Assembly (NCBI RefSeq): GCF_012221945.1
Contig: NZ_CP032549.1
Coordinates: 434,001-498,000 of the forward strand
Reading direction: 5' to 3'
Source of the DNA: Glutamicibacter mishrai
GTDB lineage: Bacteria > Actinomycetota > Actinomycetes > Actinomycetales > Micrococcaceae
DNA: 64,000 nt
Position numbers and translations under genes: made by a program. Every line of letters begins with the position of its first letter. The first letter of the stretch is position 1. Below the pieces are notes generated by a model. It had not been told where the DNA came from. It saw only the letters and a list, made by a program, of their open reading frames with translations, and did not search any database. Of this stretch, positions 1-10,300 are shown piece after piece.

Positions 1-1540
1 GGCCCTTTGCTGCGTGGAACGAAGCCAAGGTGACGCCGTCCAGCGTCGGCGCATGCTGGATGGCCACACGGTCTTCAAGTTCCTTCACCACATCATGCAA
101 GGTTGCTTCGGTGCCTTGCTCTGTTTTCAGGGCTACAACTTCATCTGCTAGTCGCACCAGCGCGGAGAGGGATTCCCACCGCTGTCGCACCGCCCCGGTA
201 CCTCCACTGGGTGCGTTGGCCGAATAGCCATGGGAGGAAAGCACATCGCGCACCAGCTGCGATACCGATGTCTCGGCGGCAACGCTGAGGGCAGCTCGCA
301 GAGCCAGCATGCCTTCTTTGACTTCCCGGCGCGAGAAGAAGCGCTCGGCTCCGCGCATGACATAGGGAATTGAGTGAGCTGACAGTGCTTGTTCAAAGGC
401 TTGGGATTGGCCGTTGGTGCGGTAGAGAATCGCAATCTCGGAAATGTCTTGGCCTTCACCCATCAATTTCTTGATGCGCTGGGCGACTTCTTCCGCTTCG
501 TTCTCATCGTCCTTGGTCTCAAAGAATTCCGGGCTCGGGCCATGATCGCGCTGGGCAATGAGCTCCAATGGTTCAGGCCACGTGACGTTGCGGTCGGGCA
601 CAGAGGATTCAATCCGGCGCGTCGAAAGGACCTTGTTTGCCAGATTCACTACTTCTGGCGTGGAGCGATAGTCGCGGACCAGCTTGACGACCTTGGCTTC
701 TGGGAACCGAGTACCGAAGTTCAACAGGAAATCCGGCCGAGCGCCTGTGAAGGAATAGATGGTCTGAGACGCATCACCGACAACGCACAGTTCGTTGCGC
801 TGCCCCAGCCAAAGGTCCAGAAGCCGCTGTTGAAGCGGCGAGACGTCCTGGTACTCGTCCACGACAAAGTGGCGATACTGCTGGCGAACGTGGGCAGCTA
901 CTTTTTCGTTATCTTCAAGAATGGCAATCGTCAGCAGCAGGACGTCTTCGAAATCGATGACTCCGCGATCGTCTTTGAGCTCTTCGTAAGTCTGGAAGAT
1001 CCTTGCCATGCTCACCGGCTCCAGGCCGTTGGGCATCTCCCGGGTTGCGGCGATCTTCGCGTAGCTTTCCGGAGTATGCATCGAGACCTTCGCCCACTCG
1101 ATTTCCGCGGCTAGATCGCGCACCATGGCACGATCACTTGAGATGCGCAGCCGTCGAGCGGCTTCGGCAATGAGCGGCGCCTTGTGCTCGACGAGATTGG
1201 GCAGGGTACCGCCAATGGCCTGGGGCCAGAAGTACTGCAACTGGCGCAAGGCGGCCGCGTGGAAGGTTCGAGCCTGTACGCCTGGCGCGCCCAGCTGGCG
1301 CAATCTGGTCCGCATTTCCGCGGCAGCACGAGTGGTAAAAGTCAACGCCAGAACGCTGGTCGGATTGTAGATTCCCGTGTGCACGCCATGGGCAATGCGG
1401 TGGGTAATTGCCCTGGTCTTGCCGGTTCCTGCGCCTGCCAGAATACACAATGGACCGCTGAGCGTTTCAGCTGCCTGCCGTTGTTCAGCGTCCAGTCCCG
1501 CCAGCAAGTCCTGTACTGGTGGAGCGTCGTGTTCTGTCAC
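1..1540 (-). CDS. uvrD2: ATP-dependent DNA helicase UvrD2 (3' part outside window)
   Basis: Superfamily 1A DNA helicase, a 3'-5' translocase acting in DNA repair. About 513 N-terminal residues are visible; the C-terminus lies beyond the left edge. I see Walker A (GAGTGKT, about residue 36-42), a TFTTRAA motif (Ia), Walker B with VDEYQDVSP, the VGDASQTIYSF motif (III), and the start of the FHAAKG motif (V) at the window edge. The start is GTG at 1540, whose first bases overlap the nudC stop (GTGA), so it is translationally coupled to nudC. Placement next to nudC and near adnAB matches mycobacterial uvrD2 (Rv3198c). The C-terminal HRDC-like region cannot be checked here. Confidence 0.9.
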   Translation of the reverse strand, partial: MTEHDAPPVQDLLAGLDAEQRQAAETLSGPLCILAGAGTGKTRAITHRIAHGVHTGIYNPTSVLALTFTTRAAAEMRTRLRQLGAPGVQARTFHAAALRQLQYFWPQAIGGTLPNLVEHKAPLIAEAARRLRISSDRAMVRDLAAEIEWAKVSMHTPESYAKIAATREMPNGLEPVSMARIFQTYEELKDDRGVIDFEDVLLLTIAILEDNEKVAAHVRQQYRHFVVDEYQDVSPLQQRLLDLWLGQRNELCVVGDASQTIYSFTGARPDFLLNFGTRFPEAKVVKLVRDYRSTPEVVNLANKVLSTRRIESSVPDRNVTWPEPLELIAQRDHGPSPEFFETKDDENEAEEVAQRIKKLMGEGQDISEIAILYRTNGQSQAFEQALSAHSIPYVMRGAERFFSRREVKEGMLALRAALSVAAETSVSQLVRDVLSSHGYSANAPSGGTGAVRQRWESLSALVRLADEVVALKTEQGTEATLHDVVKELEDRVAIQHAPTLDGVTLASFHAAKG

Positions 1541-2466
1541 TTGTTCAGGGCCTCCGGAAGGGGTTCTCCGTACCAACTACGGATTAGTGCGTGCGCTATG
1601 GAAACGCCACGCGGTATGTCAATTGTTCCCGATTCCAAGGCAACGCGCAGTTCCTCTCGGCTGAACCAGCGCAGGTCCTTGATCTCAGCGCCGTCAGGAA
1701 CCAGTTCTTCGCTCGTGGCTTCCGCTGCGAAACCGAGCATCAGTGAACGGGGCAACGGCCATGGCTGCGAGCCACGGTATGCGACCTCTCCTACGTGGAC
1801 GCCGGATTCTTCAAACACTTCACGGCGAACCGCTGATTCCAGCGATTCACCTGCCTCGACAAAGCCCGCCAAGACCGAATACATATGCGTTCTGAATGTG
1901 GCATTGGCACCGAGAAGGATTCGATCCTGCTGATCAATGACCGAGGCGATAATTGCCGGATCGGTGCGAGGAAAGAGTTCATGGTCGTTTATCACGCAAC
2001 GTTGGCCCCAGCCAAAGGTCGAGGAACGAACTTCCGAACCGCATTGCGGGCAAAAGCGCTCGGCTCTAATCCAGTTGGAGATGGCTTGGGCCTCGACCAG
2101 CAGCTCGGCTTGAAGCTGAGGCAAGACAGTGAAGGCCTCGCGCAAGGAAATCCAGCGCTCAATAGCCAAATGAGCGTAGTCCTCAGCCTCGACGATCGCC
2201 AATACGAAATCTGTCGATTCAGCGGTTCCCAGATACACCTGGCGTTCAGATTCAGTGAGCACGTAGTCAGGTCCGCTGATGAAGAAAAGCTCGGTACCCG
2301 TCGAGGCGGCTCCGTGCTCGGAAATCAGCATGACTTTGGTCGTTCTCAGGGCGAGTTTCTCGCTGAGCAGCTCAGGGTTCGGCCGTTCGGTCAACGGGCG
2401 TTCGATGAGCGACTGCGCAAACGGCAGTCCCTTGATTGGAGTTTGATAATTCTCTGCCAAAGCCAT
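1537..2466 (-). CDS. nudC: NAD(H) diphosphatase NudC (Nudix hydrolase)
   Basis: Hydrolyses NAD(H) to NMN(H) and AMP; bacterial homologues also remove NAD caps from RNA 5' ends. It is 309 aa. A zinc-ribbon part begins with CPQC (about residues 139-142); only one further Cys and a His (QRCVINDHELFPR) follow, so the metal site looks like Cys3His rather than Cys4. The full Nudix box (G-x5-E-x7-RE-x2-EE-x-G, from GFVEAGES) is present. It is followed by SQPWPLPRS, the hallmark of the NADH pyrophosphatase subgroup. The last codons overlap the uvrD2 start. The upstream gap of about 165 bp separates it from a divergent phosphotransferase-like gene. Confidence 0.93.
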   Translation of the reverse strand: MALAENYQTPIKGLPFAQSLIERPLTERPNPELLSEKLALRTTKVMLISEHGAASTGTELFFISGPDYVLTESERQVYLGTAESTDFVLAIVEAEDYAHLAIERWISLREAFTVLPQLQAELLVEAQAISNWIRAERFCPQCGSEVRSSTFGWGQRCVINDHELFPRTDPAIIASVIDQQDRILLGANATFRTHMYSVLAGFVEAGESLESAVRREVFEESGVHVGEVAYRGSQPWPLPRSLMLGFAAEATSEELVPDGAEIKDLRWFSREELRVALESGTIDIPRGVSIAHALIRSWYGEPLPEALNK

Positions 2467-2632
2467 ACTACTAACCTAGTGCACCCGGACCTCCACTCCC
2501 CTGTTTCGAACCGGGTGTGGATAGCCACGTACCGGGAATTTTCTTGTCAACCCTGAACATTGCCGGTGAATCCCACCATATTCTGTGCGTCATTCAGCCT
2601 CTAAGGTCACGAATTCGCATACGGTGGAACAT

Positions 2633-4009
2633 GTGAAACGCTCTGCCATGGAACTCGCCGCAATTGCCACCGCCGCCGTCCCCGGATTAGCCCCGGTTGG
2701 TTTCGCGGCGCTGTCAGACGACGCAGAAGATTTTGATTCGGCTCTCGTCGTCGATGCGCTCAAGCACCGGTGGCGTGTACGTTCGCCACGCCACGATGAA
2801 GCAAGCATGCGCCTGGAGGCCGAGCTATCAGCACTGCGTGCTTTCTCGGCCAAGGTGCGAACCTCGTTGCCGTTCGCGCTCCCAGCTGTTGCTGGCACAG
2901 TCCGCCAAGGATCCCTGCGTACTTTTGTCTACAAGGACATGCCAGGACATGTGCCGACGTTGGATGAACTTGTCGATGAAGGAAGCAACCTAGCCAAGGC
3001 ACTGGGACAATGCATGGCTGCTATCCACCAGATTCCTGATGAAGCCGTGGAAGTTGCTGGCTTGCCGACCTATTCCGCAGACGAAGTGCGTCAGCGCAAG
3101 CTCAATGAGCTCGATACCGCGGCGGCCACCGGCAAAGTGCCTAGCCGTTTGCTGCGCCGCTGGGAACACGCCATGGAGGATGTTGCTTTGTGGCGTTTCA
3201 ACTCGGCGGTGGTTCATGGCGACTTTGATGAAGAGCAACTGCAGATTTCGCATTCCAGCATTACAGCGGTTAAGGGCTGGACGGACTTGCATGTCGGCGA
3301 CCCCGCAGATGATTTCGCGTGGCTCTCCGCCATCGAAGATCAGCAGTTCACTGACCGTGTTTTCTCTTCCTATGTTGAAGCACGAGGCAAGGCCGCCGAT
3401 CCGCACATCATGCGTCGTGCTGCCCTGGCCGCGGAGTTCGCATTGGCTCAGTGGCTCGTGAAGTCCCTTGATTCCAAGGATCCGCAGCGTATCGCCGAAG
3501 CCGATGAAATGCTGCAGGAACTTGATCACGACATTGCAGAATTCGGTGGACAGCCGTTGTCCGTCGTCGAGGCGCCACGTCCGTTGTCCCCTCAGGCATC
3601 TACGCCAGCGCAAGACGCCACCGACGAGGACAGCAAGACGGCTCCAGAAGATTCGAAGCCCGCGCCGCAGCCATCGGCAGCATCGACTAACCCACGGATC
3701 AATACGGCAAAGGTCACCGCGCTCTCCGACCCGGCGCCCGCCTCGGAGAGCTCCACCACAGCACCAGCTTCCAGCGCCGAGTCCAAGACCTCAGATGATT
3801 CCGTTGCGCCGAAGCCAACCGCGAATCAGGCGGAAGAACCCAGCAACGCAAAGCCCGAACCAGTCTCCAAGGCTGGTTTGGAATCGGCTCCTGCAGCAGA
3901 TTCCTCCGCCGCGCCAGAAGCAAAGAAGACCCAGGACGATCCTGAAATCGCCAAGCCTGCTTCCGAGTCGGAAAAGGCCAAAGATGACGAGGACGGCGCC
4001 GAAAAGTAA
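2633..4009 (+). CDS. APH/choline-kinase-fold phosphotransferase-like protein, probably degenerate
   Basis: Resembles the aminoglycoside/macrolide phosphotransferase fold often annotated beside nudC/uvrD2 in Arthrobacter. The GTG at 2633 is preferred because GGTGG sits 5 nt upstream; an earlier in-frame GTG at 2585 and ATG at 2648 are alternatives. The catalytic loop reads HGDFDEEQL: the base Asp is present but the usual Asn five residues later is Gln. The metal-binding segment reads VKGWTDLHVGDPADD, with Gly where the family has the DFG-equivalent Asp. The GDPxxD signature itself is kept. From about residue 310 the protein is a low-complexity tail rich in Ala, Pro, Ser, Glu and Lys, probably disordered. 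Substrate unknown; a pseudokinase is possible. Confidence 0.7.
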   Translation: MKRSAMELAAIATAAVPGLAPVGFAALSDDAEDFDSALVVDALKHRWRVRSPRHDEASMRLEAELSALRAFSAKVRTSLPFALPAVAGTVRQGSLRTFVYKDMPGHVPTLDELVDEGSNLAKALGQCMAAIHQIPDEAVEVAGLPTYSADEVRQRKLNELDTAAATGKVPSRLLRRWEHAMEDVALWRFNSAVVHGDFDEEQLQISHSSITAVKGWTDLHVGDPADDFAWLSAIEDQQFTDRVFSSYVEARGKAADPHIMRRAALAAEFALAQWLVKSLDSKDPQRIAEADEMLQELDHDIAEFGGQPLSVVEAPRPLSPQASTPAQDATDEDSKTAPEDSKPAPQPSAASTNPRINTAKVTALSDPAPASESSTTAPASSAESKTSDDSVAPKPTANQAEEPSNAKPEPVSKAGLESAPAADSSAAPEAKKTQDDPEIAKPASESEKAKDDEDGAEK

Positions 4010-4039
4010 CCCTTTCGGGCTACCTGGCGCCGCCTTGCC

Positions 4040-7000
4040 TTAGCTTTCGAGCTGCTCGAACGCGCTGGAGATCATTGCTTCCAGCTCCGCTTCATCGGAC
4101 AGGTGTTCTGCACGCACGGTGATGCCGGCCGCGACGTAGTAGAACGCTGCCTTGATGTCATCAAGCTCGATGCCATGCAGGCGCGACCATCCCAGGCGGT
4201 AGACCGCGAGCTGAACCAATTTGCTCTTCAAGTCTTTTCCATGCGGGACGCGTCCGGTCTTCCAGTCCAGCAACAGCCAAGTGCCATCGTCCATTTGGAA
4301 GACGGCATCAATTCTGCCTCGCACCGCCACCGGTCCGACGCGAGTCTCCAATGGAACCTCGACGTAGGCTGGCTGCAGTTGCGCCCATTCGCTGGCGAGG
4401 AATGCTTCCTTCATTGATTCCAGGTCCAGGGCTTCATCCAGATAGCTGTCCGCGGGTTCGACAAGATCCCCGAGATCAAGCATCGAGGTCTTTTCGTAGA
4501 ATTCCTCAATCCATGCGTGGAATGCCGTGCCTCTGCGGGCTGCCAGCCCTGGGCGTCGCGGCACAGGACGGCGAAGATTCTCTAAGACCGAGATCGGGTC
4601 TTCGGCCAATTCAACGAACAGCGAGGCACGCACATGTTCCGGAGCTTCGATGGCTCGCTCTCGGTTGCTGAGGAATTCACGCTGGGCCAGAAGCTTCTGG
4701 GCCTCATCAAGCCACTGCTGCCCCTCGACGCTCACAGGCTGATAACATTCCTGCGCTGCCAAGACATCATCAGCGATTTCTTGGACAACCGCTCGTCGCG
4801 AATAGGCCGATTCGCTATCGTGCATGCCGCCGGTAACCTGTGGCCCGTCCAAAGGATCATAAGGCCATAGGGCTTCCAGCGGGGTCAGCCTATTGGGGTT
4901 CTGCTCGGGCGCATCCTCTTCATCAACCCAGATTCCGATTTCCGCTTTTGGATCAGGCCCCTCGGCCAGAGGCTTCAACGCCGTGAAGAACTCTGAAGCC
5001 TCGGTAGGCTTGCTTCGCGTCGCCGTCCAAATGCTGCTGCTGCAGATCAGCAGGGACTTGGCACGGGTGACCGCAACGTAGGCCAGCCGGCGTTCCTCAT
5101 CGATATGGTGATCTTCAACCTGATCCTTGAACAGGGATTCAGCTTCCAGGAGCTCCTTGAGCGCCGGCTGATCCGTGTCCCACTGCGGCAGGTCCTTGGC
5201 GTCACCGCGCAGCGGCCACGGCAGCGCTTTATCCCCACTGGTCCATCGATCTGATTGGGCGCCCGGGAAGACTCCGTCATTCAAGGACATCACAGCAACA
5301 ATGTCCCATTCCAAGCCTTTCGAGGCGTGGACGGTCAGCAACTGCACCGCCTGGGGATCCGCATCCTCGCTGGGCAATGGCAAGCCTTTTTCTTTTTCGG
5401 CGGCTTGCTCCAGCCACATCAGGAATCCGGCGAGCTCCACTCGTGGAGCGTTGCGGCAATATTCGCGAACGACATCGGCAAAAGCATCAAGGTTTGCCCG
5501 CGAAACATCGCGCTCGACCCACGGACGTACTGCTACTTCAATATCGAGATTCATGGCCCGCTCGACTTCTCGGATCAGGGTTTCCAAGTCATCGTTGGCC
5601 ATCAAGCGCAATGAAGCCAGCTCTTCTTTCAGCGCAGCCAATCGGATTCTGCCCTCGGTGCTCAGGCTTCTGCCATCTGAGCTACTCCACCCTTCCGGAG
5701 GCAGAAAGTCCAGTGCTTCAATGAGGCTGGCGGCATCGTTGAGCTCTGCTCTCGCTGTTTCGACAGCTTCAGCCTCAGCGGATTCTTCCGTGATGGCGCC
5801 ACTGGACCGCAATCCGTGGGAGCGACGCCGTTCGAGTTGTCGTGACCAGTCGGCGAATGCTGCAAGGTCGGCAGCGCCCATGCGCCACCTGGCTCCGGCG
5901 AGCAGGCGCATCAGCTTGTCCGAGCGCAATGGATCCACCAGAACATGGAGGCACGCCACAAGGTCGGTAACCTCGGGAGTGCTCAATAGCCCTGATAATC
6001 CCACCAACTGGTATCGAATACCACGCTGGGCGAGCACCTCGCCCATGATGCCCAGCTGGCTGCGGTTTCGCGAAAGCACTGCGCTCGTTTTTTCCGCCTG
6101 GGGATCACGTTGATGCTCGGCCTCAATCAGGTCCGCAATCGCTTCGGCTTCCTGGCGTACTGTGGCACACCGGTTGAGCACTACGCGTCCTGGCTGGGCA
6201 AAAGCGGACGGTTCCAAAGGCTTGACAGTGACCGGTCCAGAGTGGGCGACTCCCCCGGCAGTAATCTGGTTGGCCGCCGACAGCACGTTCACCGTATTTC
6301 GCCAGGCGATCGTCAGGTGCTTGACGTGGGCGATTTCGCGCTGCTCCCCGCGAACGATGGGGAAGGTTTCGGGGAACCGGAACAGCTGCCCGGCGCTCGC
6401 GCCTCGGAAGCCGTAGATCGATTGATTGGGGTCGCCCACAGCGGTCACTGGATGGCCCTGCCCGTAGAGCTGTGAGAAGAGAACCATCTGCGCGTGGGAT
6501 GTGTCTTGGAATTCATCAAGCAGCACGACTTGATGACTGGTTCGTTCGGCGAGCGCGGCGGCAGGGACTTCCTGTGCGATTCTGGCCGCGTGGGCGACGA
6601 GGTCTCCGTAGTCCATCACGCCCAGCCGCTTCTTTTCGCGCGTATATTCCTCGGCCAATTCAGCGATGGTTGCTCTCGATGCGAGTTTGTCGATGAGCTT
6701 CAATGCCGCCTGCGTCGGGGCTTTGTCCTTTTCCGCATCCATGGGCAGGGCTCGCAGCGTTGATACGAGGTCATCGATCCATTGGCGGGCTTCCGGGGCA
6801 GTGGCCAGATGTTCGGAGGCTTCGGAGCTGAAAGAGACGATGGCATCGATGAGGGTACTGCTGGCACTGTTCAAGTGCTGGTAGTCCCCCGTGTATTTCT
6901 CCAATACGGAATGTCCCAGCTGCCATGATTGGGCTGCGCCAAGCAGGGCACTGTCTTCCTCCAGCCCCAGACGCAGCCCATGATCCTGGACCAAGGTGTT

Positions 7001-7354
7001 GGCGTAGGAGTGATAGGTGGAAACGGCTGGGTCGAGGAAGTCGCGAGTCTCTTCCTGGCTCAATAGTCCTGCGGCTACGAGCTGGGCGATCTTGGCCCGG
7101 ATTCGCAAAGACAGTTCTCCCGCGGCTTTGCGGGTGAAGGTGACACCGAGGATTTGTTCTGGACGCACTAGTTGGTTGGCAACCAGCCAGACAACTTTGT
7201 CGGCCATGGTTTTGGTTTTTCCGGAGCCTGCTCCAGCGATGACGAGCATCGGTTCCAGCGGGGCGGCGATGATTTCTGCCTGCTGCTCGGTAGGAGGGAA
7301 CTTCTCTCCTAATGCCTGCGACAGTTCTTGAGGGCTGTACTTGATGGTGCTCAT
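4040..7354 (-). CDS. adnB: AdnB, helicase-nuclease subunit of the AdnAB double-strand-break resection motor
   Basis: 1104 aa UvrD-like motor fused to a C-terminal RecB-type nuclease. Walker A is GAGSGKT (residues 41-47), Walker B LLDEFQDTS, then VGDPNQSIYGFRGA (motif III), TVHASKGLEWD (V) and YVAVTRAK (VI), so the motor looks intact. The nuclease part (about residues 930-1060) has GTAFHAWIE, GRIDAVF, LLDWKTG and QLAVYRLG, the expected PD-(D/E)xK residues. In mycobacteria AdnB is the lead motor that resects DNA ends for recombination. The ATG overlaps the adnA stop (ATGA), implying coupled translation and a 1:1 complex. Length matches mycobacterial AdnB (about 1100 aa). Confidence 0.9.
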   Translation of the reverse strand: MSTIKYSPQELSQALGEKFPPTEQQAEIIAAPLEPMLVIAGAGSGKTKTMADKVVWLVANQLVRPEQILGVTFTRKAAGELSLRIRAKIAQLVAAGLLSQEETRDFLDPAVSTYHSYANTLVQDHGLRLGLEEDSALLGAAQSWQLGHSVLEKYTGDYQHLNSASSTLIDAIVSFSSEASEHLATAPEARQWIDDLVSTLRALPMDAEKDKAPTQAALKLIDKLASRATIAELAEEYTREKKRLGVMDYGDLVAHAARIAQEVPAAALAERTSHQVVLLDEFQDTSHAQMVLFSQLYGQGHPVTAVGDPNQSIYGFRGASAGQLFRFPETFPIVRGEQREIAHVKHLTIAWRNTVNVLSAANQITAGGVAHSGPVTVKPLEPSAFAQPGRVVLNRCATVRQEAEAIADLIEAEHQRDPQAEKTSAVLSRNRSQLGIMGEVLAQRGIRYQLVGLSGLLSTPEVTDLVACLHVLVDPLRSDKLMRLLAGARWRMGAADLAAFADWSRQLERRRSHGLRSSGAITEESAEAEAVETARAELNDAASLIEALDFLPPEGWSSSDGRSLSTEGRIRLAALKEELASLRLMANDDLETLIREVERAMNLDIEVAVRPWVERDVSRANLDAFADVVREYCRNAPRVELAGFLMWLEQAAEKEKGLPLPSEDADPQAVQLLTVHASKGLEWDIVAVMSLNDGVFPGAQSDRWTSGDKALPWPLRGDAKDLPQWDTDQPALKELLEAESLFKDQVEDHHIDEERRLAYVAVTRAKSLLICSSSIWTATRSKPTEASEFFTALKPLAEGPDPKAEIGIWVDEEDAPEQNPNRLTPLEALWPYDPLDGPQVTGGMHDSESAYSRRAVVQEIADDVLAAQECYQPVSVEGQQWLDEAQKLLAQREFLSNRERAIEAPEHVRASLFVELAEDPISVLENLRRPVPRRPGLAARRGTAFHAWIEEFYEKTSMLDLGDLVEPADSYLDEALDLESMKEAFLASEWAQLQPAYVEVPLETRVGPVAVRGRIDAVFQMDDGTWLLLDWKTGRVPHGKDLKSKLVQLAVYRLGWSRLHGIELDDIKAAFYYVAAGITVRAEHLSDEAELEAMISSAFEQLES

Positions 7355-10300
7355 CGTTCGGTGACCTGTCGTCCTTCAGTGCACAGTGGGCAAATTTCCG
7401 GCAGTGTGCAGTTGCCCAGTATTCCGGAGGCACCCGCGACGTGCCTAGTTATGAATTCGTTGTTGCCCATCAGGTTCGCGGCCTCCAGAATGAGGGTTCT
7501 TGCCCAATCATCTTCCCCCAGCGAGGGCTGTTCCCTGATCGTGGGGCTCTTGGTGTTCGTGCCGACGTAGACCAAGGATGCTCCGGCTGGCTGGTCGGAC
7601 AGCTCAGCAGTCTGGTCATGTTCTTTGAGCGCTCCGAGCTGAATGGCCGTTTGATAAACGCCAAGCTGTGGATGCTCAAGAGTGTCGTTCTTGCTGGGCG
7701 CCATCGAACCGGTTTTGAGATCAACCACGGTAACTTTGCCGTTGGCATCGGCCTCGACACGATCGATAATGCCTCGCAGCTGAACCTGTGTCCCGTCGCT
7801 CGTGGGCACGTCAATCTGGAAGGGCAATTCGCGCGCGACAAGTTCGCGGCCTTCTTGTCTCATCGCGATGCAGTATTGGGCGAATTTCTTGAGCATGAGC
7901 GTCGCCCGGTCGAAGTCACGCTGCCCTTCCCAATTCTCCAGCTTTTCCAGCTCCGGCCACCGCTGTTCCAGGATCTGCTGGTATTCGGAGCCGCTGGCTT
8001 CCGGGTGTTCTTCAGCGATGGAATGGATCAGGGTGCCCAGGGAGGCGGCAAAGTCGTGGGCTGCTGTTCCGCCCGCGCTTTGGACGAACCAATTCAGCGG
8101 GGACTTCACCAGCGTTTCGACCTTCGACGGAGAGACCCGTCTTGGCTGGCCTTCCGGTACTACCGGGCCGGTGGAGGACAGCGCGCGCAGTCCCCACCAC
8201 TGCTCCGGGTGGGCACCGCGAACCGCATGCTCGGACTTGGCCAGCTGGGCCAGGACATTGACGGCGTCGTTGTATTGCTCGGCCGGGTTGAGCCCTTCGG
8301 GCGCTGGTATGGCACCGAGCTGTGCTGCTTTGCTCTGTTCAGCAGTTTTGCGCAATTCGGCCACGAGTGTCGGCAATGAGCGCAGGCGCGGTACGGGAGT
8401 GGTGGCTCGCCCCTCGGTTCCTGGCGGGTCTACTAGATCCAGGAAGGAGGAAGGCTGGCTGTCTTCGTTATCCACCGCCGTGCAGATGAGTTGTTCGCCG
8501 GCTCGCGAGACGGCGTTGCTGAAGCTGCGCAATTCGTCATTTCTGATCTGGCGGACCAGGTGGGTTGGTGTCCGGGTAGCAAGGAACTCAAGGCCGTGTT
8601 CAACGACGTCAGCCAGGGCGTTAGAGCCTAACAGCTCGCCACGCAATCGCAGGTTTGGCCATGAGCCTTCCTGCAATCCCGGGATGAACACTATTGGCCA
8701 TTGCTTTCCAGCTGCGGCAGCCGTGGTTAGCACGGTCACCATATGGCCGCCCGCCGCGCGAGTGGCCAAGGAGTCCATCGGCAACTCCTGATTGAGGATG
8801 TGTTCAATGAATTGGGGCACGCTGGCTCCGGGCAGCTGATCTACAAATCGTTCGGCTGCCTGGAACAATGACAGCACAGCGTCGAGGTCATGATCGGCGC
8901 GGCGCGCAGCCGTCCCGGTGCCCAGCGCCTCTTCGCGCCATGCTTGGGCCCGCCCGGATGCTTCCCACATGGCCCACAGCGCGGTTTCTGGTGTTGCTGT
9001 TCCGCTGGCCAGTTCGGACTTCAGCGCCCCGTACATTTTCAGCACTCGCTGCAAGCCGAAGGCGGGCTTGCCGAGGTCCTGAGCGAGTTCGGGTTCACGC
9101 AGGCAGGTTTCAAGCAGCTCCTGGCTGGAGCGCCGTCCGCCTTGCGCCGCTTCTTGTTGGCGCAGCAGCTGGCGCAGACGCCGGATTTCCAGCGCAGTGC
9201 TCATGCCGTAGCGGGATAGCAGGAGGTTCTGCATCAGCAATGGATCATCGGCCACTGAATCGTTGAAGGCCAGTTCCAGCAAATCCAAGAGGGGACGTAC
9301 AGCCCCCTCATCTTTCAGCGGGATCTCGGCGGGAGGTACCTGCACGGCGATCCCCTGTCCTTCGAGGAACCGGCTATAGGAACGCACCTGCGATCCGTTG
9401 CGGACCACGATGGCGATGTCCGAGAGGCTGCGGTTTTCGAACAGGCTCAGTTGGACGATGCGTTGGGCGATATATCGCTCTTCGAGGGTCGAGTTTTCGA
9501 AGGTCAATGCCTGGCAGGTGTCGTCCTGTCCGGCGGTACGCGGTTCAATGCTGCGCCCGCGCAATCCGGCAGCCAGGGGAACCCGGCTGACGATGCGTTC
9601 CCATGCACCGGTGATACGCGGCGACATCCGGTGGCCGTGGACCAGCTCCAAGAAGGCTGCTTCTGCGGTACTCGAATAATTCTGTGCGAAACGATGCAGC
9701 TCATCGGTACGTGCTCCGCGGAATCCCTGGACGACGCTATCCGGTGCGGCGAAGGCTACCAGTGGACGGTCCTTGGCCAGCAAAGCCAGCAGTCGGTGCT
9801 GGGATAGCGTGGCTTCTTGAAGGTCGTCAACGAGCACCAGGGCAAGCCGGTCTTGTTCAGCGTGCAGGAATTCCGGGTGTTCTTCCAGAAGTTCGGCAGC
9901 ACGGGTAATGAGTCCGGCGGGGTCGAAGGCTTCCGCGCTGCCCAGATCCAGCAGGTCGCGGTATTCTTGGTAGAACGCTGCCGCGGCAACCCATTCAGGC
10001 TTGGCGGCTTGCTCCCCAAGATCATGGATATCGGCAGGTTCCAGTCCTAATTCTGAAACACGATCAAAAAATTCACGGATCTCTTTGCGGAACCCCCGAG
10101 TCTCGATGGCAAGTTCCAGCTCGCTGGGCCACTCCGGTCCCTTGGTCAGGCCCGAGGCATGCCCTTCAAGCAGGTTGCCGATGAGGGTATCTTGTTCCGG
10201 CCCGGACAGCAGTCGAGGTGATCGTTCCAGGTAAGGCAGGAGTCCTTCAACGCGGGCCCTGCGAATAAGGTCAAAGGCATAGGCTGACCACGTGCGTACA

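Noticed and set aside
2633..4009. Aminoglycoside or macrolide resistance gene
   Set aside because: Key catalytic residues are changed and the setting is conserved core genome, so a resistance role is not supported.
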